Origin: Clostridiales bacterium
GTDB lineage: Bacteria; Bacillota; Clostridia; Lachnospirales; Lachnospiraceae
Assembly (NCBI GenBank): GCA_021202015.1
Contig: JAJQDV010000047.1
Span: 1-38,664, forward strand
Direction of reading: 5' to 3'
Length of the DNA stretch: 38,664 bases
Made by a program: the position numbers and the translations under genes. The notes below the pieces were generated by a model, which saw nothing but the letters and a program-made list of their open reading frames with translations, did not search any database and was not told where the DNA came from. This document shows, in pieces, positions 17,142 to 26,173 of this stretch (its first letter is position 1; every line of letters begins with the position of its first letter).

Positions 17142-17220
17142 GCGTATGGAAATTTTGCGGCAAAGCCGCTCGCAGCCCGCGCGATGAGTATGAGGCGAAA
17201 AAAGCGACTCCTACTCGATT
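17142..17220 (-). repeat. Structured dispersed repeat, copy B
   Basis: A 79-bp relative of 13538-13614. On the minus strand it forms an imperfect 12-bp hairpin, GAGTA.GAG.CG against CG.CTC.TACTC with a T6 loop, followed by a perfect GCGGC-TTT-GCCGC hairpin. It overlaps the last codons and stop of the 834-residue protein gene and could end its transcript. Confidence 0.75.
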
Positions 17221-19715
17221 ATGAAATAAAAAACATTGCCGCTCGCCGCGAAATCGTCCGAAGCCGTATCGGCGGCGCGCGCCGTCGCGCTGTCTGTCAA
17301 CGGATCATAAACCGTGACGCTGCTGTCGTCGTAGCCGATGATCAGAACCGCCTGCCCGTCCAGAACCGCATACACCGGCATTCCTGTCCCGACAAAATAC
17401 AGAACCTGATCCAGCGTACATCCGGTCAGATTATAAACGCTTAAGTCCGCGGCAGCCTCGCTTAAGATCTCGTAAGCGGACTTCCCGGAGGCGAGCAGCG
17501 CTTCCACATCTGCGGATACTCCCGCCTCCGACAGCAGAATCGACAGCGCCCGGGACTGGGAAGAATCTCCCTCCGCCGCCGTTATCGTAAGCGACTGCGA
17601 AGAACTCTTCGCCCTTTTCCACACATACTCCTGATCTCTTCCGATCACAACGCCTTTGTTTTCATCCGCACTGATCACCGCCTCAGACACGCTGTCTGTC
17701 CCGAGCATCACTTTTCCCTTCGCATAAACATAGTATGCGCTTCCCTCAGCCGGTTCCGACAGAGAGAGTGTGACAGATTCCTCTGACAGAATCAGCTTCG
17801 GCGTCAGAAGGCTCGGCGTCCCGGAGGAAGATACGGACATCCGGAGCGTAACCTCCGTCTGTTTTATATCAGACACAACAGACGATACATACACCAGCTC
17901 ATCCTCCTGCATATCCCGGTTATAAATGGTATCGGAATCCGTCTCAATATACACACCGTCCGTATAAAGAACCCTCTGCAGATAAATATTTCCGTTTTCC
18001 ACCGTCACATCCGTCACATAAGCCTCGTCCGCGTCATAGGTTTTTAATATGGACAGATTTTCATCTGAAGAATCCACGATCACGATCCGGTTCATGGCAA
18101 AAACGGCGGATTCCTCCGAAACATGTTCCTCCGGCGCCAGACCGTATATGCAATCCGATCCCAGAAAACCCAGAGGGCGGATCCGACAGCCGTCCGCCGC
18201 TTCAATATCCGCTGTTTCGCCGCTTTCCAGATCCGTCAGATGCAGCGTCGTCGCCTCCAGGGCATCCCCTTCTGTCCAGGCCAGATATCTCCCGTCCTCC
18301 GAGCTCTCATAATTGCCCTCCGTCAGACCGGAGATAAAGACAGAATCCTCCATCGTATCCAGATTTATGCAATGCACCTGATCCCCGATCACAAGATAAA
18401 ACATCCCGGCGTCCGACAGATACATCACCTGTCCGATCTCCTCCTTCATAATCTGATAAGAGGAGGTCGACGGGATATACAGATTCTCCTCCACCGTGTT
18501 GGTTGTGCTGTCATAATAACAGACACTGATTCCGACCTCTCCCTCGTGTTCTCCGCGATTCATATAACCGTACACGATAAAATCAACGCTCCCGCTCTCA
18601 TTTGTACGGATAATACGGATATCATGTTCATTATAATTCTCCCTGACATCCATCTCATCCAGGGTGCGGAAGCTGAACACCTGCGTCAGATGGTTCGATT
18701 CCGTATTATAGCTCCAGAGCTCGCCCTGCTGCACAAAACATACCACCGTGCCCGCTTCATTCGACATATAATCTACATCGGAGGACCGGATTCCGAGAAC
18801 CAGCGTGTCGGACTGGATATCGCTGCTGTCCCCCCGGAAAATCTCCTCCACCGTGCGTTCAAAGCTCAGCAGATACATTTTTTCCGTGCCGTAGCGCACA
18901 CGGTAATACTCCTCCACATTATAATATTCCGTATTTCCCGACTCATCCTCAGAAGAAAGAATGTATGTCAGCAGGATCACATTATAAGAATCATTCAACT
19001 CCTTGACGGACGCAGTCGGCTCGGTCACCTCGGTTCCCTCGAAATCACCCCAGCACGCCTGGGAAAGGCTGTTGTTGATCGTCACCGTCTGCAGGGTCGT
19101 ATTATCCGCTCCCGATTCCGGTTCCATGTAGGACGCCAGTTCATCCTGCCGGTCGCTGTCCATCGTAATCTCATGGAATTCTCTGACAAAGGAAATGCAT
19201 TCCGCGATATGGCTGTCCTCCTCCTGAATGATCCGGGTATAAAACCAGCAGGTAACGTCATCCGCCTCCACCTCCAGGATCAGCAGATATTCCTCTCCTT
19301 CTGTCAGGAGGTTTCGGATCGGCAGAAGCGCCGTCACGGAATCGTCCGCGACGGTCATCTCCTCCGCTCCGGACTGCTGGATCAGGCGGGTCGTATCCAG
19401 ACTCCTCACCTCATAACTGATCTCCGTGATCTCGCTTCCGTAAGTATCAACGCGAATGGAAAGCTCGCCGCCGGACTCCACCGGCGTTATGGTATCACGC
19501 ATGGAAGCGGCGTCCATCTCCGTCGTATAGCCGTGGAGCTCATTGACTGCTTCTTCTTCCTCCATCAGATATACGACCGGGAGCGTAGCCTCAGCCATGT
19601 CCGCGGTCAGATCCCGCGTCTCATGATTGGTCAGTTTCCCAAATACAAAAAGTCCGGCTATAAATACCAGCGCCAGAATCAGAAACTGTTTCCATATCCG
19701 CATTGCCCGATCCAT
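17211..19715 (-). CDS. Large membrane-anchored extracytoplasmic protein with C39-like C terminus
   Basis: 834 residues. An N-terminal TM helix (FLILALVFIAGLFVF) anchors a long extracytoplasmic part. Residues ~300-560 contain recurring strand patterns such as LAWTEGDALEATTLHLTDLESG that suggest a beta-propeller. The C-terminal ~90 residues (YNLTGCTLDQVLYFVGTGMPVYAVLDGQAVLIIGYDD..VTVYDP) match the second half of a papain-like C39 peptidase domain, but the catalytic His expected before AV.IIGYD is Gln, so it is probably not an active protease. Its stop is inside a structured repeat. The function is unknown. Confidence 0.75.
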   Translation of the reverse strand: MDRAMRIWKQFLILALVFIAGLFVFGKLTNHETRDLTADMAEATLPVVYLMEEEEAVNELHGYTTEMDAASMRDTITPVESGGELSIRVDTYGSEITEISYEVRSLDTTRLIQQSGAEEMTVADDSVTALLPIRNLLTEGEEYLLILEVEADDVTCWFYTRIIQEEDSHIAECISFVREFHEITMDSDRQDELASYMEPESGADNTTLQTVTINNSLSQACWGDFEGTEVTEPTASVKELNDSYNVILLTYILSSEDESGNTEYYNVEEYYRVRYGTEKMYLLSFERTVEEIFRGDSSDIQSDTLVLGIRSSDVDYMSNEAGTVVCFVQQGELWSYNTESNHLTQVFSFRTLDEMDVRENYNEHDIRIIRTNESGSVDFIVYGYMNRGEHEGEVGISVCYYDSTTNTVEENLYIPSTSSYQIMKEEIGQVMYLSDAGMFYLVIGDQVHCINLDTMEDSVFISGLTEGNYESSEDGRYLAWTEGDALEATTLHLTDLESGETADIEAADGCRIRPLGFLGSDCIYGLAPEEHVSEESAVFAMNRIVIVDSSDENLSILKTYDADEAYVTDVTVENGNIYLQRVLYTDGVYIETDSDTIYNRDMQEDELVYVSSVVSDIKQTEVTLRMSVSSSGTPSLLTPKLILSEESVTLSLSEPAEGSAYYVYAKGKVMLGTDSVSEAVISADENKGVVIGRDQEYVWKRAKSSSQSLTITAAEGDSSQSRALSILLSEAGVSADVEALLASGKSAYEILSEAAADLSVYNLTGCTLDQVLYFVGTGMPVYAVLDGQAVLIIGYDDSSVTVYDPLTDSATARAADTASDDFAASGNVFYFIIE

Positions 19716-19765
19716 CCTTTCTTTTTACGCACAGTAACGCGAAAAAATAACTTTAAAGAATTGCT

Positions 19766-20194
19766 CTAATACGATCCCCCGCGGCGGCGGTGCCGGCAAC
19801 GTCTCCGATACATTTCCTGCGTCAGCATCACCTCGATCAGCTGCATAAAGGGATTGTCACGATCCGACGCCGCCTCCCGGATTTCCTCCTCATCCCCCTT
19901 CAGTTCCCGATAAATCTTCCTGCAGAGCATGCGAAACAAAAGCCGGTCCGGATATTCGTCAAACATCATACTGCCCTCATGCTCCATCCTGTCGCATTCC
20001 CGCTCCACAAAACCCTGTATCCTTCTTGCATTCCCGGGATACAGTTCCTGCAGACGGCGGCAGTCTCGCTCATATTCCGCCTCTTCCAGATAAGAATTCC
20101 GTATCAGATACGTCATATAAAAGGGAAGCTTCTCACCGGTCTGCCAGCCAAAAACATCATAATATTCCTGTCCAAAATCCATATCAGTCTCCAT
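19766..20194 (-). CDS. Hypothetical protein
   Basis: Highly charged soluble protein of 142 residues, rich in Glu, Arg and Tyr, with an Arg-rich C terminus (RRRCRHRRRGG) and no TM or signal segment. I do not recognise the family. It lies 50 bp upstream of the large anchored protein on the same strand, so they may share a transcript. Confidence 0.65.
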   Translation of the reverse strand: METDMDFGQEYYDVFGWQTGEKLPFYMTYLIRNSYLEEAEYERDCRRLQELYPGNARRIQGFVERECDRMEHEGSMMFDEYPDRLLFRMLCRKIYRELKGDEEEIREAASDRDNPFMQLIEVMLTQEMYRRRCRHRRRGGSY

Positions 20195-20244
20195 AATATT
20201 CGTTCTGAAACAAGAATATGCGCAGACCTGCCGAATCGTTCCTT

Positions 20245-20964
20245 CTATTCCTCAATATTTTCAGCATCACTCTGCGGATCCGGCTCGCCTTCCCGCAATT
20301 CCGGAGCGCCATCCGGAAAATCCGAAGCCTCCGCCGGCTGATCCTCGTTCGGCTTCAGGGCGCCCGCCTGTATCTCAGACAGCAATTCCATCACTCTCTC
20401 CAGCGCACGCCGGCTGTTTTTATAGCTGAGCGTCCCCGTCCTGAGCTCACTGTTCGGCGCGATCACCTCCATGTCAATGGTCTTTGTGTACGGATTATCA
20501 ACCAGGATCCGCACCTTCATGCTGTGAATCGCCTTCGGCTCCTCCTTCTCTCCGAACAAAGAACCCAGGATACCCTTTTTCTCCTCCTCTTCCACAGGCT
20601 GCCCGTCTTCAAGGTACTCCATACCCGACATCTCATCGAAAGCGAAGATCGGCGGATTTCCGTCTCTTTTATTCTTCGTGCAGTACCAGAGCCCGGCCGG
20701 CCCGTCCACGTACAGGATAAAATTACCCGCCTTCGCCTCCTGTGTCGGCTCAAACCGGATAAACCTGTCCAGATTCCGTTCGCGGTATTTCAGGTGCTCC
20801 CGGATATCGTCCGCTGTCTGATTCGGAATCATCGCGGCATCCATGCTGACCATGGAGCTGCAGGAAGCGCAGATCTCCACATTATCCTTTATCCGGAGGA
20901 GTACATCCCCTTTGATCCTTTTCCCGCAAACCGGACATACGTCCTTTTTTCCAAACAAACCCAT
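20245..20964 (-). CDS. DUF4428-type zinc-ribbon protein
   Basis: About 239 residues. The N terminus MGLFGKKDVCPVCGKRIKGDVLLRIKDNVEICASC has two CxxC pairs, a zinc-ribbon of the DUF4428 type. A middle domain with strand-rich FILYVDGPAGLWYCTKNKR and KVRILVDNPYTKTIDMEV follows, then an acidic Pro-rich tail. The ATG at 20964 is chosen because GGGAGGAAG precedes it; the open frame extends to 21030. The function is unknown; such proteins are common in Lachnospiraceae. Confidence 0.75.
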   Translation of the reverse strand: MGLFGKKDVCPVCGKRIKGDVLLRIKDNVEICASCSSMVSMDAAMIPNQTADDIREHLKYRERNLDRFIRFEPTQEAKAGNFILYVDGPAGLWYCTKNKRDGNPPIFAFDEMSGMEYLEDGQPVEEEEKKGILGSLFGEKEEPKAIHSMKVRILVDNPYTKTIDMEVIAPNSELRTGTLSYKNSRRALERVMELLSEIQAGALKPNEDQPAEASDFPDGAPELREGEPDPQSDAENIEE

Positions 20965-21172
20965 ATTCTTCCTCCCGTCTGTAGCTGTCGCTCTCCCTGT
21001 TTTTTTATAACCCCGCGCATCAAAAGCCACGCATGTTTTGCCGATCTTTTATAGGAAACGACATTAAGTCGTATCCATTGTAACGCGAATGCGGTTTCAA
21101 TGCAATATCCCAATCTGTTTTACGCTTCCGGATTTATGATTTTTTATGACAAAAAACATACCGGATATGCCC

Positions 21173-21201
21173 TTGTATTTCAGAAAACGATATAGTATAT
21201 T
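21173..21201 (+). promoter_or_regulatory. Promoter of the MATE transporter
   Basis: TTGTAT (21173-21178) and TATATT (21196-21201) with a 17-bp spacer, about 60 bp before the MATE start. Confidence 0.5.
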
Positions 21202-21261
21202 CAGAAATGAATGAACCAAGAAACAGCCTTTCTTACAGAATGAAAGGAAATTGAGAACGCC

Positions 21262-22635
21262 ATGTCGGAAAAAAAGTCCTTTTACCATGCCTTATTTGCG
21301 CTGGTTCTCCCGATCACCATACAGAATCTGATGACCTCCGCCGTAAACTTCGCGGATGTTTTTATGCTGGGATTTGTCGGACAGGACGCCCTTTCCGCCG
21401 TGTCCCTCGCAAACCAGTACCAGTTTATCCTGCAGGGGATTTTTTTCGGAATATCCTCCGGCATCACCATGCTCTGCTCCCAGTACTGGGGAAAAAAGGA
21501 AATGCATGCCATTCAGGCGGTCATGGGGATCGCTTTAAAAATCGTCCTGTCGGTCACGGCTGTGATCGCGGTGCTGACCCTGCTCATCCCCCGGCAGCTT
21601 ATGATGATCTACACGAGTGATCCGACGCTGGTGGAGATCGGAGTGACTTACCTGCGCATCATCGGCATCTCCTATTTTATCATGAGCTTTTCCATCGTCT
21701 ATGAGAGTACCCTGCGAAGTGTGGAACGCGCGAAAACCAGCACGATCCTGTCCGGCACGGCGCTGTTTCTGAACCTGTTTCTGAACGCCGTATTTATCTT
21801 CGGCCTGTTCGGCGCGCCGAAACTCGGCGTGCTCGGTGTCGCCATCGCAACGCTGATCGCGCGGAGCGTGGAATTTGTTCTCTGCATGACGGATCTGCTT
21901 TCCGGAAAACTGTTTCAGCCGAAGCTTAAAATTCTGCTCGGAAGAAACGCGCTTCTGTTCCGGGATTTTATCAGATATTCTCTGCCGGCACTGGCGAATG
22001 ACATCCTGTGGACGCTGGCATTTTCCAGCTATTCCGTCATTCTGGGGCATCTGAACTCAGATGTCGTCGCCGCAAACGCGATCACTACAAATGTACGGGA
22101 TCTCTGTACGATCCTGTGTTTCGGCATGGCCGGCGGCGGCTCCGTCCTCCTCGGAAAGACCATCGGCGAAAAGCGCATGCAGGACGCCGGGATCATGGCC
22201 GGGCGACTCTGCAAGATCACATTTCTGATCAGCGTCCTGACCGCAGGGGTTGTTCTGGTTCTGAATCCGCTCATTCCATACCTGTTTGAACTGACCGATC
22301 AGGCGACCCGTTATATGCGGATCATGCTGTTGATCAGCTCGTACTACGTGATCGGGCAGGCGATGAACACCCTGCTCATCGCAGGGATCTTCCGGGCAGG
22401 CGGCAATTCACGTTTCGGCATGATCTGCGACACGATCACAATGTGGGCGGTATCCGTCCCGCTGGGTTTTTTAAGCGCCTTTGTCTTTGAACTGCCGCCC
22501 ATGGCCGTCTATTTCATCCTCTGTCTGGATGAGTTCTGGAAGATTCCGGTCGTCATCCGACATTACCACAGTAAAAAGTGGCTGAATGATATAACAAGGG
22601 ATTTACAGACGCCGTGCGCAGACGACCATCCGTAA
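21262..22635 (+). CDS. MATE family efflux transporter
   Basis: 457 residues with twelve predicted TM helices in two homologous halves. The N terminus FYHALFALVLPITIQNLMTSAVNFADVFMLGFVGQDALSAVSLANQ is typical of the family, and the second half starts near FRDFIRYSLPALANDILW. The family exports drugs or metabolites against Na+ or H+. It is transcribed alone, on the strand opposite most neighbours, and is followed by two hairpins. The substrate is unknown. Confidence 0.92.
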   Translation: MSEKKSFYHALFALVLPITIQNLMTSAVNFADVFMLGFVGQDALSAVSLANQYQFILQGIFFGISSGITMLCSQYWGKKEMHAIQAVMGIALKIVLSVTAVIAVLTLLIPRQLMMIYTSDPTLVEIGVTYLRIIGISYFIMSFSIVYESTLRSVERAKTSTILSGTALFLNLFLNAVFIFGLFGAPKLGVLGVAIATLIARSVEFVLCMTDLLSGKLFQPKLKILLGRNALLFRDFIRYSLPALANDILWTLAFSSYSVILGHLNSDVVAANAITTNVRDLCTILCFGMAGGGSVLLGKTIGEKRMQDAGIMAGRLCKITFLISVLTAGVVLVLNPLIPYLFELTDQATRYMRIMLLISSYYVIGQAMNTLLIAGIFRAGGNSRFGMICDTITMWAVSVPLGFLSAFVFELPPMAVYFILCLDEFWKIPVVIRHYHSKKWLNDITRDLQTPCADDHP

Positions 22636-22666
22636 ATCCCCTCTGTCTGTTGCCGGAACACCGGCA
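22598..22666 (+). terminator. Two hairpins ending the MATE transcript
   Basis: GGGATTTAC (22598-22606) pairs with GTAAATCCC (22632-22640), placing the MATE stop codon in the stem. TGCCGG-AACA-CCGGCA (22651-22666) follows, then a moderately T-rich stretch. Confidence 0.55.
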
Positions 22667-22702
22667 GTCCTGTAGTCCTTCTGTATTCTGACAAACGCTC
22701 AG

Positions 22703-22820
22703 AGCTTCGTAATCTCCATCATCTTCTGACAGAAATCCCGGCGATTCCGTAATCTCATGGCAGAAATTCAGCAACTCCGTAATCTTCTAACAGAAATTCA
22801 GCGATTCCGTGATCTCCGTA
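22703..22820. repeat. 30-bp tandem repeats at the end of the DHA kinase gene
   Basis: Two clean 30-bp units (22743-22772 and 22773-22802) of the form (GAT/AAC)TCCGTAATCT..(A/G)CAGAAATTCAGC, flanked by a diverged 40-bp copy (22703-22742) and a partial copy from 22803. The kinase stop codon (22787-22789) is in one unit, so the others are downstream copies of the last codons, encoding variants of ITE(S/L)LNFC. Confidence 0.82.
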
Positions 22821-24541
22821 AAAATCACGCCCAGCGCATACGCGCCCGCGTCCGGATAGCCGATACTTCGCTCGCCGACCGTACCCGCACGGCCCATATG
22901 AGCCACATGCTCCGCGGTCGCGGCCGCTCCCGCCACGGCGGCGTCCGCCGCGATTCGGAAGATCTCACCAATGCTCCTGTCCGTATTCGCCGACCAGGCG
23001 TCCGCACAGGGAATCAGGGCGTCGATCAGCGTCTTGTCGCCGACCACCGCGCCGCGCCCGAACGAACGCTCGCCGGTCGTCTGCACACCGGTCACCGCCG
23101 CCTGCAGCATCGCCGCAAACGCCGACCTGGAGAGCGCCGCGGTATCCCCGGCGCTCTTCGCCGCGTATCGGAACGCCGAACCCCAGATCGGGCCGGAAGC
23201 CCCGCCGCAGTACTCCATGATCACCATGCCGGCCGCGCCGAGAAACTCCCCGATCGTCGCAGCCTCATCCGCCACAATACGATCCCACTCACGCTTTAAC
23301 TGCTTGAAGCCCTTCGCTACGGACATACCGAAATCACCGTCCCCTGCGTGCGAATCCAGCTCGCAGAACGGAACCTCGTTCCGGATGATCACATCCGCCA
23401 TCTTATCAACAATATAGATTATATTATCAAGCGTAATCTGTTCATTTGTCACGACCGCCTTCGCCGAATCGGTATCCATGCCGAAGTCGATCTCCTTATT
23501 CTCCTCGGAGCTGTCCTTCATATTGACATAGGGAATCTCCGGTACCGGACCGGACACCTTGAACGCCGGGGCGTCACTCTCCGCGTCGATCAGTTCCTTC
23601 AGCTGATCATTCATTTTCAGGAAGGAAACAGAAGCTCCCGCCATATCAATGCTTGTCATAAAGTTGCCGACAAACGTGCGGTACACTTTGATCTTCTTCT
23701 CATCCAGCACCTTCGCGACCGCATTGTTCAACAGATAGAGCTCCTGCAGCGGGGTTGCGCCGAAGCCGTTGATCAGCACTGTCACCTCAGAGCCCTCCGA
23801 CAGCTGCTGCTCATCCGCGAGAGCGTCCGTCATACGCTGCGCCAGCTCATCCGCGGTGATCACCTTCTCTCTCCGGATACCGGGCTCCCCGTGAATGCCG
23901 ACGCCATACTCCATCTCGTCGTCTGAAATCTCAAACGTGGGCTTCCCGGCCGCCGGCACTGTACAGGAGGTAAACGCGAATCCGATGCTGCGGACATGAT
24001 CCGCCGCATTCTGAGCCGCCGCCTTTACCTCCGCGAGAGAGCAGCCCTTCTCCGCCGCCGCGCCCGCGCACTTATGGACGAGAACCGTTCCCGCCACGCC
24101 GCGGCGTCCGACCGTATACAGGCTGTCCTGCACGGCGATATCATCCTCCACGCGGACGTAATCCACCGTCAGGCCGTCCTCCTCCGCAAGAGCCGCGCCG
24201 TTCTTGAAATTCATCATATCCCCGGAATAGTTCTTGATGATCATCAGCGTCCCCCGATCGGACGCGGTCGCCTGCAACGCGCGATATACCTGAATCTGCG
24301 AGGGAGAGGCAAAGACATCCCCGCACACGGCGGCATCCAGCATGCCCTTCCCGACAAATCCGGCATGCGCGGGCTCATGACCGCTGCCGCCGCCGGAGAT
24401 CAGGCTGACTTTATTTTTGTTGATCTCTTTCTTTTTAATAATGCGGTATTTCTGTATAAACTCTACCTCCGGATGCGCCATGGCAATGCCGTTACACATC
24501 TCAATGACCACGGTCTCCGGCTTGTTGATAATCTTCTTCAT
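22787..24541 (-). CDS. Dihydroxyacetone kinase, fused DhaK-DhaL
   Basis: 584-residue ATP-dependent kinase that phosphorylates dihydroxyacetone to DHAP. The DhaK part has SGGGSGHEPAHAGFVGKGMLDAAVCGDVFASPS, the active-site loop, and GVGIHGEPG with the His that binds DHA covalently. The DhaL part starts near residue 370 and holds ELDSHAGDGDFGMSVAKGF, whose aspartates bind Mg-ATP, and the later GGASGPIWGSAF. The fused form uses ATP, unlike the PTS-dependent split form. It is 22 bp downstream of glycerol dehydrogenase, so the two steps of oxidative glycerol use are co-transcribed. Confidence 0.93.
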   Translation of the reverse strand: MKKIINKPETVVIEMCNGIAMAHPEVEFIQKYRIIKKKEINKNKVSLISGGGSGHEPAHAGFVGKGMLDAAVCGDVFASPSQIQVYRALQATASDRGTLMIIKNYSGDMMNFKNGAALAEEDGLTVDYVRVEDDIAVQDSLYTVGRRGVAGTVLVHKCAGAAAEKGCSLAEVKAAAQNAADHVRSIGFAFTSCTVPAAGKPTFEISDDEMEYGVGIHGEPGIRREKVITADELAQRMTDALADEQQLSEGSEVTVLINGFGATPLQELYLLNNAVAKVLDEKKIKVYRTFVGNFMTSIDMAGASVSFLKMNDQLKELIDAESDAPAFKVSGPVPEIPYVNMKDSSEENKEIDFGMDTDSAKAVVTNEQITLDNIIYIVDKMADVIIRNEVPFCELDSHAGDGDFGMSVAKGFKQLKREWDRIVADEAATIGEFLGAAGMVIMEYCGGASGPIWGSAFRYAAKSAGDTAALSRSAFAAMLQAAVTGVQTTGERSFGRGAVVGDKTLIDALIPCADAWSANTDRSIGEIFRIAADAAVAGAAATAEHVAHMGRAGTVGERSIGYPDAGAYALGVIFTEITESLNFC

Positions 24542-24563
24542 AGACGACTTTGTCTCCCCTCTT

Positions 24564-25697
24564 TTATAAAAGCCCTTCCTTGTAGGCTTTGCCCAGCTTG
24601 TCCGCCGCCAGAATCGCAGCCGCAGTCATCTCAACGGTCACCGGGAACGGCATCGCGTGGATGGACTCCTCCGGGATGCAGGCCTTCTCCGCCACCGCAA
24701 GCAGCTCCTCGTTTGAGATCTCCGTCACATTGAGATCCTCCAGGCAGACCGGAAGACCGACGGAGATACAGAAATCCAGAACCTCCAGGATCTCATCCAT
24801 ATCCGCGTTCTCCAGAGCCAGCTGGCAGAGCGTACCGAACGCCACCTTCTCGCCGTGCATAAATTTATGCGTCGGCTCCAGGATCGTCAGACCGTCATGA
24901 ATCGCATGCGCAGCGCCGAGGCCGCCGGACTCAAATCCGAGGCCGGACAGGAGGATATTCGTCTCTATGATATTCTCAAGCGCAGGCGTGATCACATTCC
25001 CGTCGCAGGCCAGCTTCGCCTTCAGGCCGTCGGTCAGCAGCGTCTCATAGCACAGAGTCGCCAGCGCAAACGCCGCCTTCGTTCCCCTCGCTTCCGGGCA
25101 GAGACCCTCCCGCACGCCGCAGGGCAGGCCGGCATTTACCTTTGTATAAGACTGTACATTCGCACGCGCCTCAAAGTAGGTCGAAAGCGCGTCGCCCATG
25201 CCGGATACCAGGAACCGCGTCGGCGCGTTGGCGATCACCGTCGTATCGATCAGAATCACACTCGGGCTCTGTTTAAAATAAGCATAGTCATCAAACGCTC
25301 CGTCCGGCGTGTAGAGTACCGCGGAATGACTGGTCGGCGCGTCCGTCGCGGCGATCGTCGGGACGATGATCAGCGCCTCTCCCTCCGCCACACACTTCGC
25401 AGTATCAATGGCCTTGCCGCCGCCGAGGCCGATGGTGCATTTGCAGTTCTTCTCCTTTGCAACGCCCTGCAGGCGCGCCACCTCCTGACGGGAACACTCG
25501 CCCTTGAAATTGCTCGTGACAAAGGTCACGCCGAACTTCTCCGCCGTCGCGTCCAGCTTTGACTGAACGCGCGCCACGTCGTCCGGATGCGCGATCAGAA
25601 GCGCTGACTCCCCAAACGTCTGTACAAAATAACCGAGATTTAAAATCTCATCCTCACCCTGGACGTATTTCGTCGGGCTGATAAATGCTTTCCTCAT
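24564..25697 (-). CDS. gldA: Glycerol dehydrogenase
   Basis: Iron/zinc-type alcohol dehydrogenase of about 377 residues that oxidises glycerol to dihydroxyacetone with NAD. Motifs: GLGGGKAIDTAKCVA and PTIAATDAPTSHSAVLYT (nucleotide site), and metal ligands in VSGMGDALSTYFEA (Asp), AAHAIHDGL (His) and FMHGEKVAFG (His). The ATG at 25697 follows GGAGGAAGG; the open frame runs on to 25775. It is the first gene of the dha operon. Confidence 0.93.
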   Translation of the reverse strand: MRKAFISPTKYVQGEDEILNLGYFVQTFGESALLIAHPDDVARVQSKLDATAEKFGVTFVTSNFKGECSRQEVARLQGVAKEKNCKCTIGLGGGKAIDTAKCVAEGEALIIVPTIAATDAPTSHSAVLYTPDGAFDDYAYFKQSPSVILIDTTVIANAPTRFLVSGMGDALSTYFEARANVQSYTKVNAGLPCGVREGLCPEARGTKAAFALATLCYETLLTDGLKAKLACDGNVITPALENIIETNILLSGLGFESGGLGAAHAIHDGLTILEPTHKFMHGEKVAFGTLCQLALENADMDEILEVLDFCISVGLPVCLEDLNVTEISNEELLAVAEKACIPEESIHAMPFPVTVEMTAAAILAADKLGKAYKEGLL

Positions 25698-25746
25698 AGT
25701 ACCTTCCTCCAATATTCGATTATTATATGCCTCGCATACATAAAAT

Positions 25747-25775
25747 ATTTTACCACAATCAAAAAAATCGCACAA
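25747..25775 (-). promoter_or_regulatory. Promoter of the gldA-dhaKL operon
   Basis: TTGTGC (25770-25775) and TAAAAT (25747-25752) with a 17-bp spacer on the minus strand, 50 bp before the gldA start. A second TATAAT-like hexamer lies nearer the gene without a good -35. Confidence 0.45.
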
Positions 25776-25890
25776 TACAGGGTCTTGTCAAAATCGTGCA
25801 ACCTTTCGGCATTTTCGGGATATATATTTCACGTTGAAGCCCGGGCCGATTCCTGCTTCTGTTTCATGACTATAAAATTTATCTCCCCTC

Positions 25891-26145
25891 TCATCCTCTC
25901 TGATGCAGATATTTCTCCCTCGTCGCCATCCCGCCCCGGATATGCCGTTCGGATTTATTCACATCCAGAACTTTCCGGACTTCCTTCGCCAAAGCAGGGT
26001 TGATCGATCGAATGCGCTCGGAACAATCCTTATGCGCCGTACTCTTGCTGATTCCAAACTGCTTTGCCGCCTGACGAACCGTCGCCTGATTTTCTATAAT
26101 ATACTGCGCGATCTGAACCGCCCGCTCCTCAATATAACTTTTCAA
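25891..26145 (-). CDS. spoIIID: Sporulation transcription factor SpoIIID
   Basis: 84-residue DNA-binding protein acting in the mother cell after engulfment. KSYIEERAVQIAQYIIENQATVRQAAKQFGISKSTAHKDCSERI is the helix-turn-helix domain and NPALAKEVRKVLDVNKSERHIRGGMATREKYLHQ is the highly conserved C-terminal part. The TTG at 26145 is preferred: GGGG is 6 nt upstream and the protein then begins at the family position; an ATG at 26151 abuts the same GGGG. It marks the host as a spore former. Confidence 0.93.
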   Translation of the reverse strand: MKSYIEERAVQIAQYIIENQATVRQAAKQFGISKSTAHKDCSERIRSINPALAKEVRKVLDVNKSERHIRGGMATREKYLHQRG

Positions 26146-26173
26146 AAACATCCCCGCAAACAATCGTTTTTAC

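Noticed and set aside
18123-19769. 548-codon open frame on the plus strand
   Set aside because: Antisense shadow of the 834-residue protein; no recognisable domain, biased composition.
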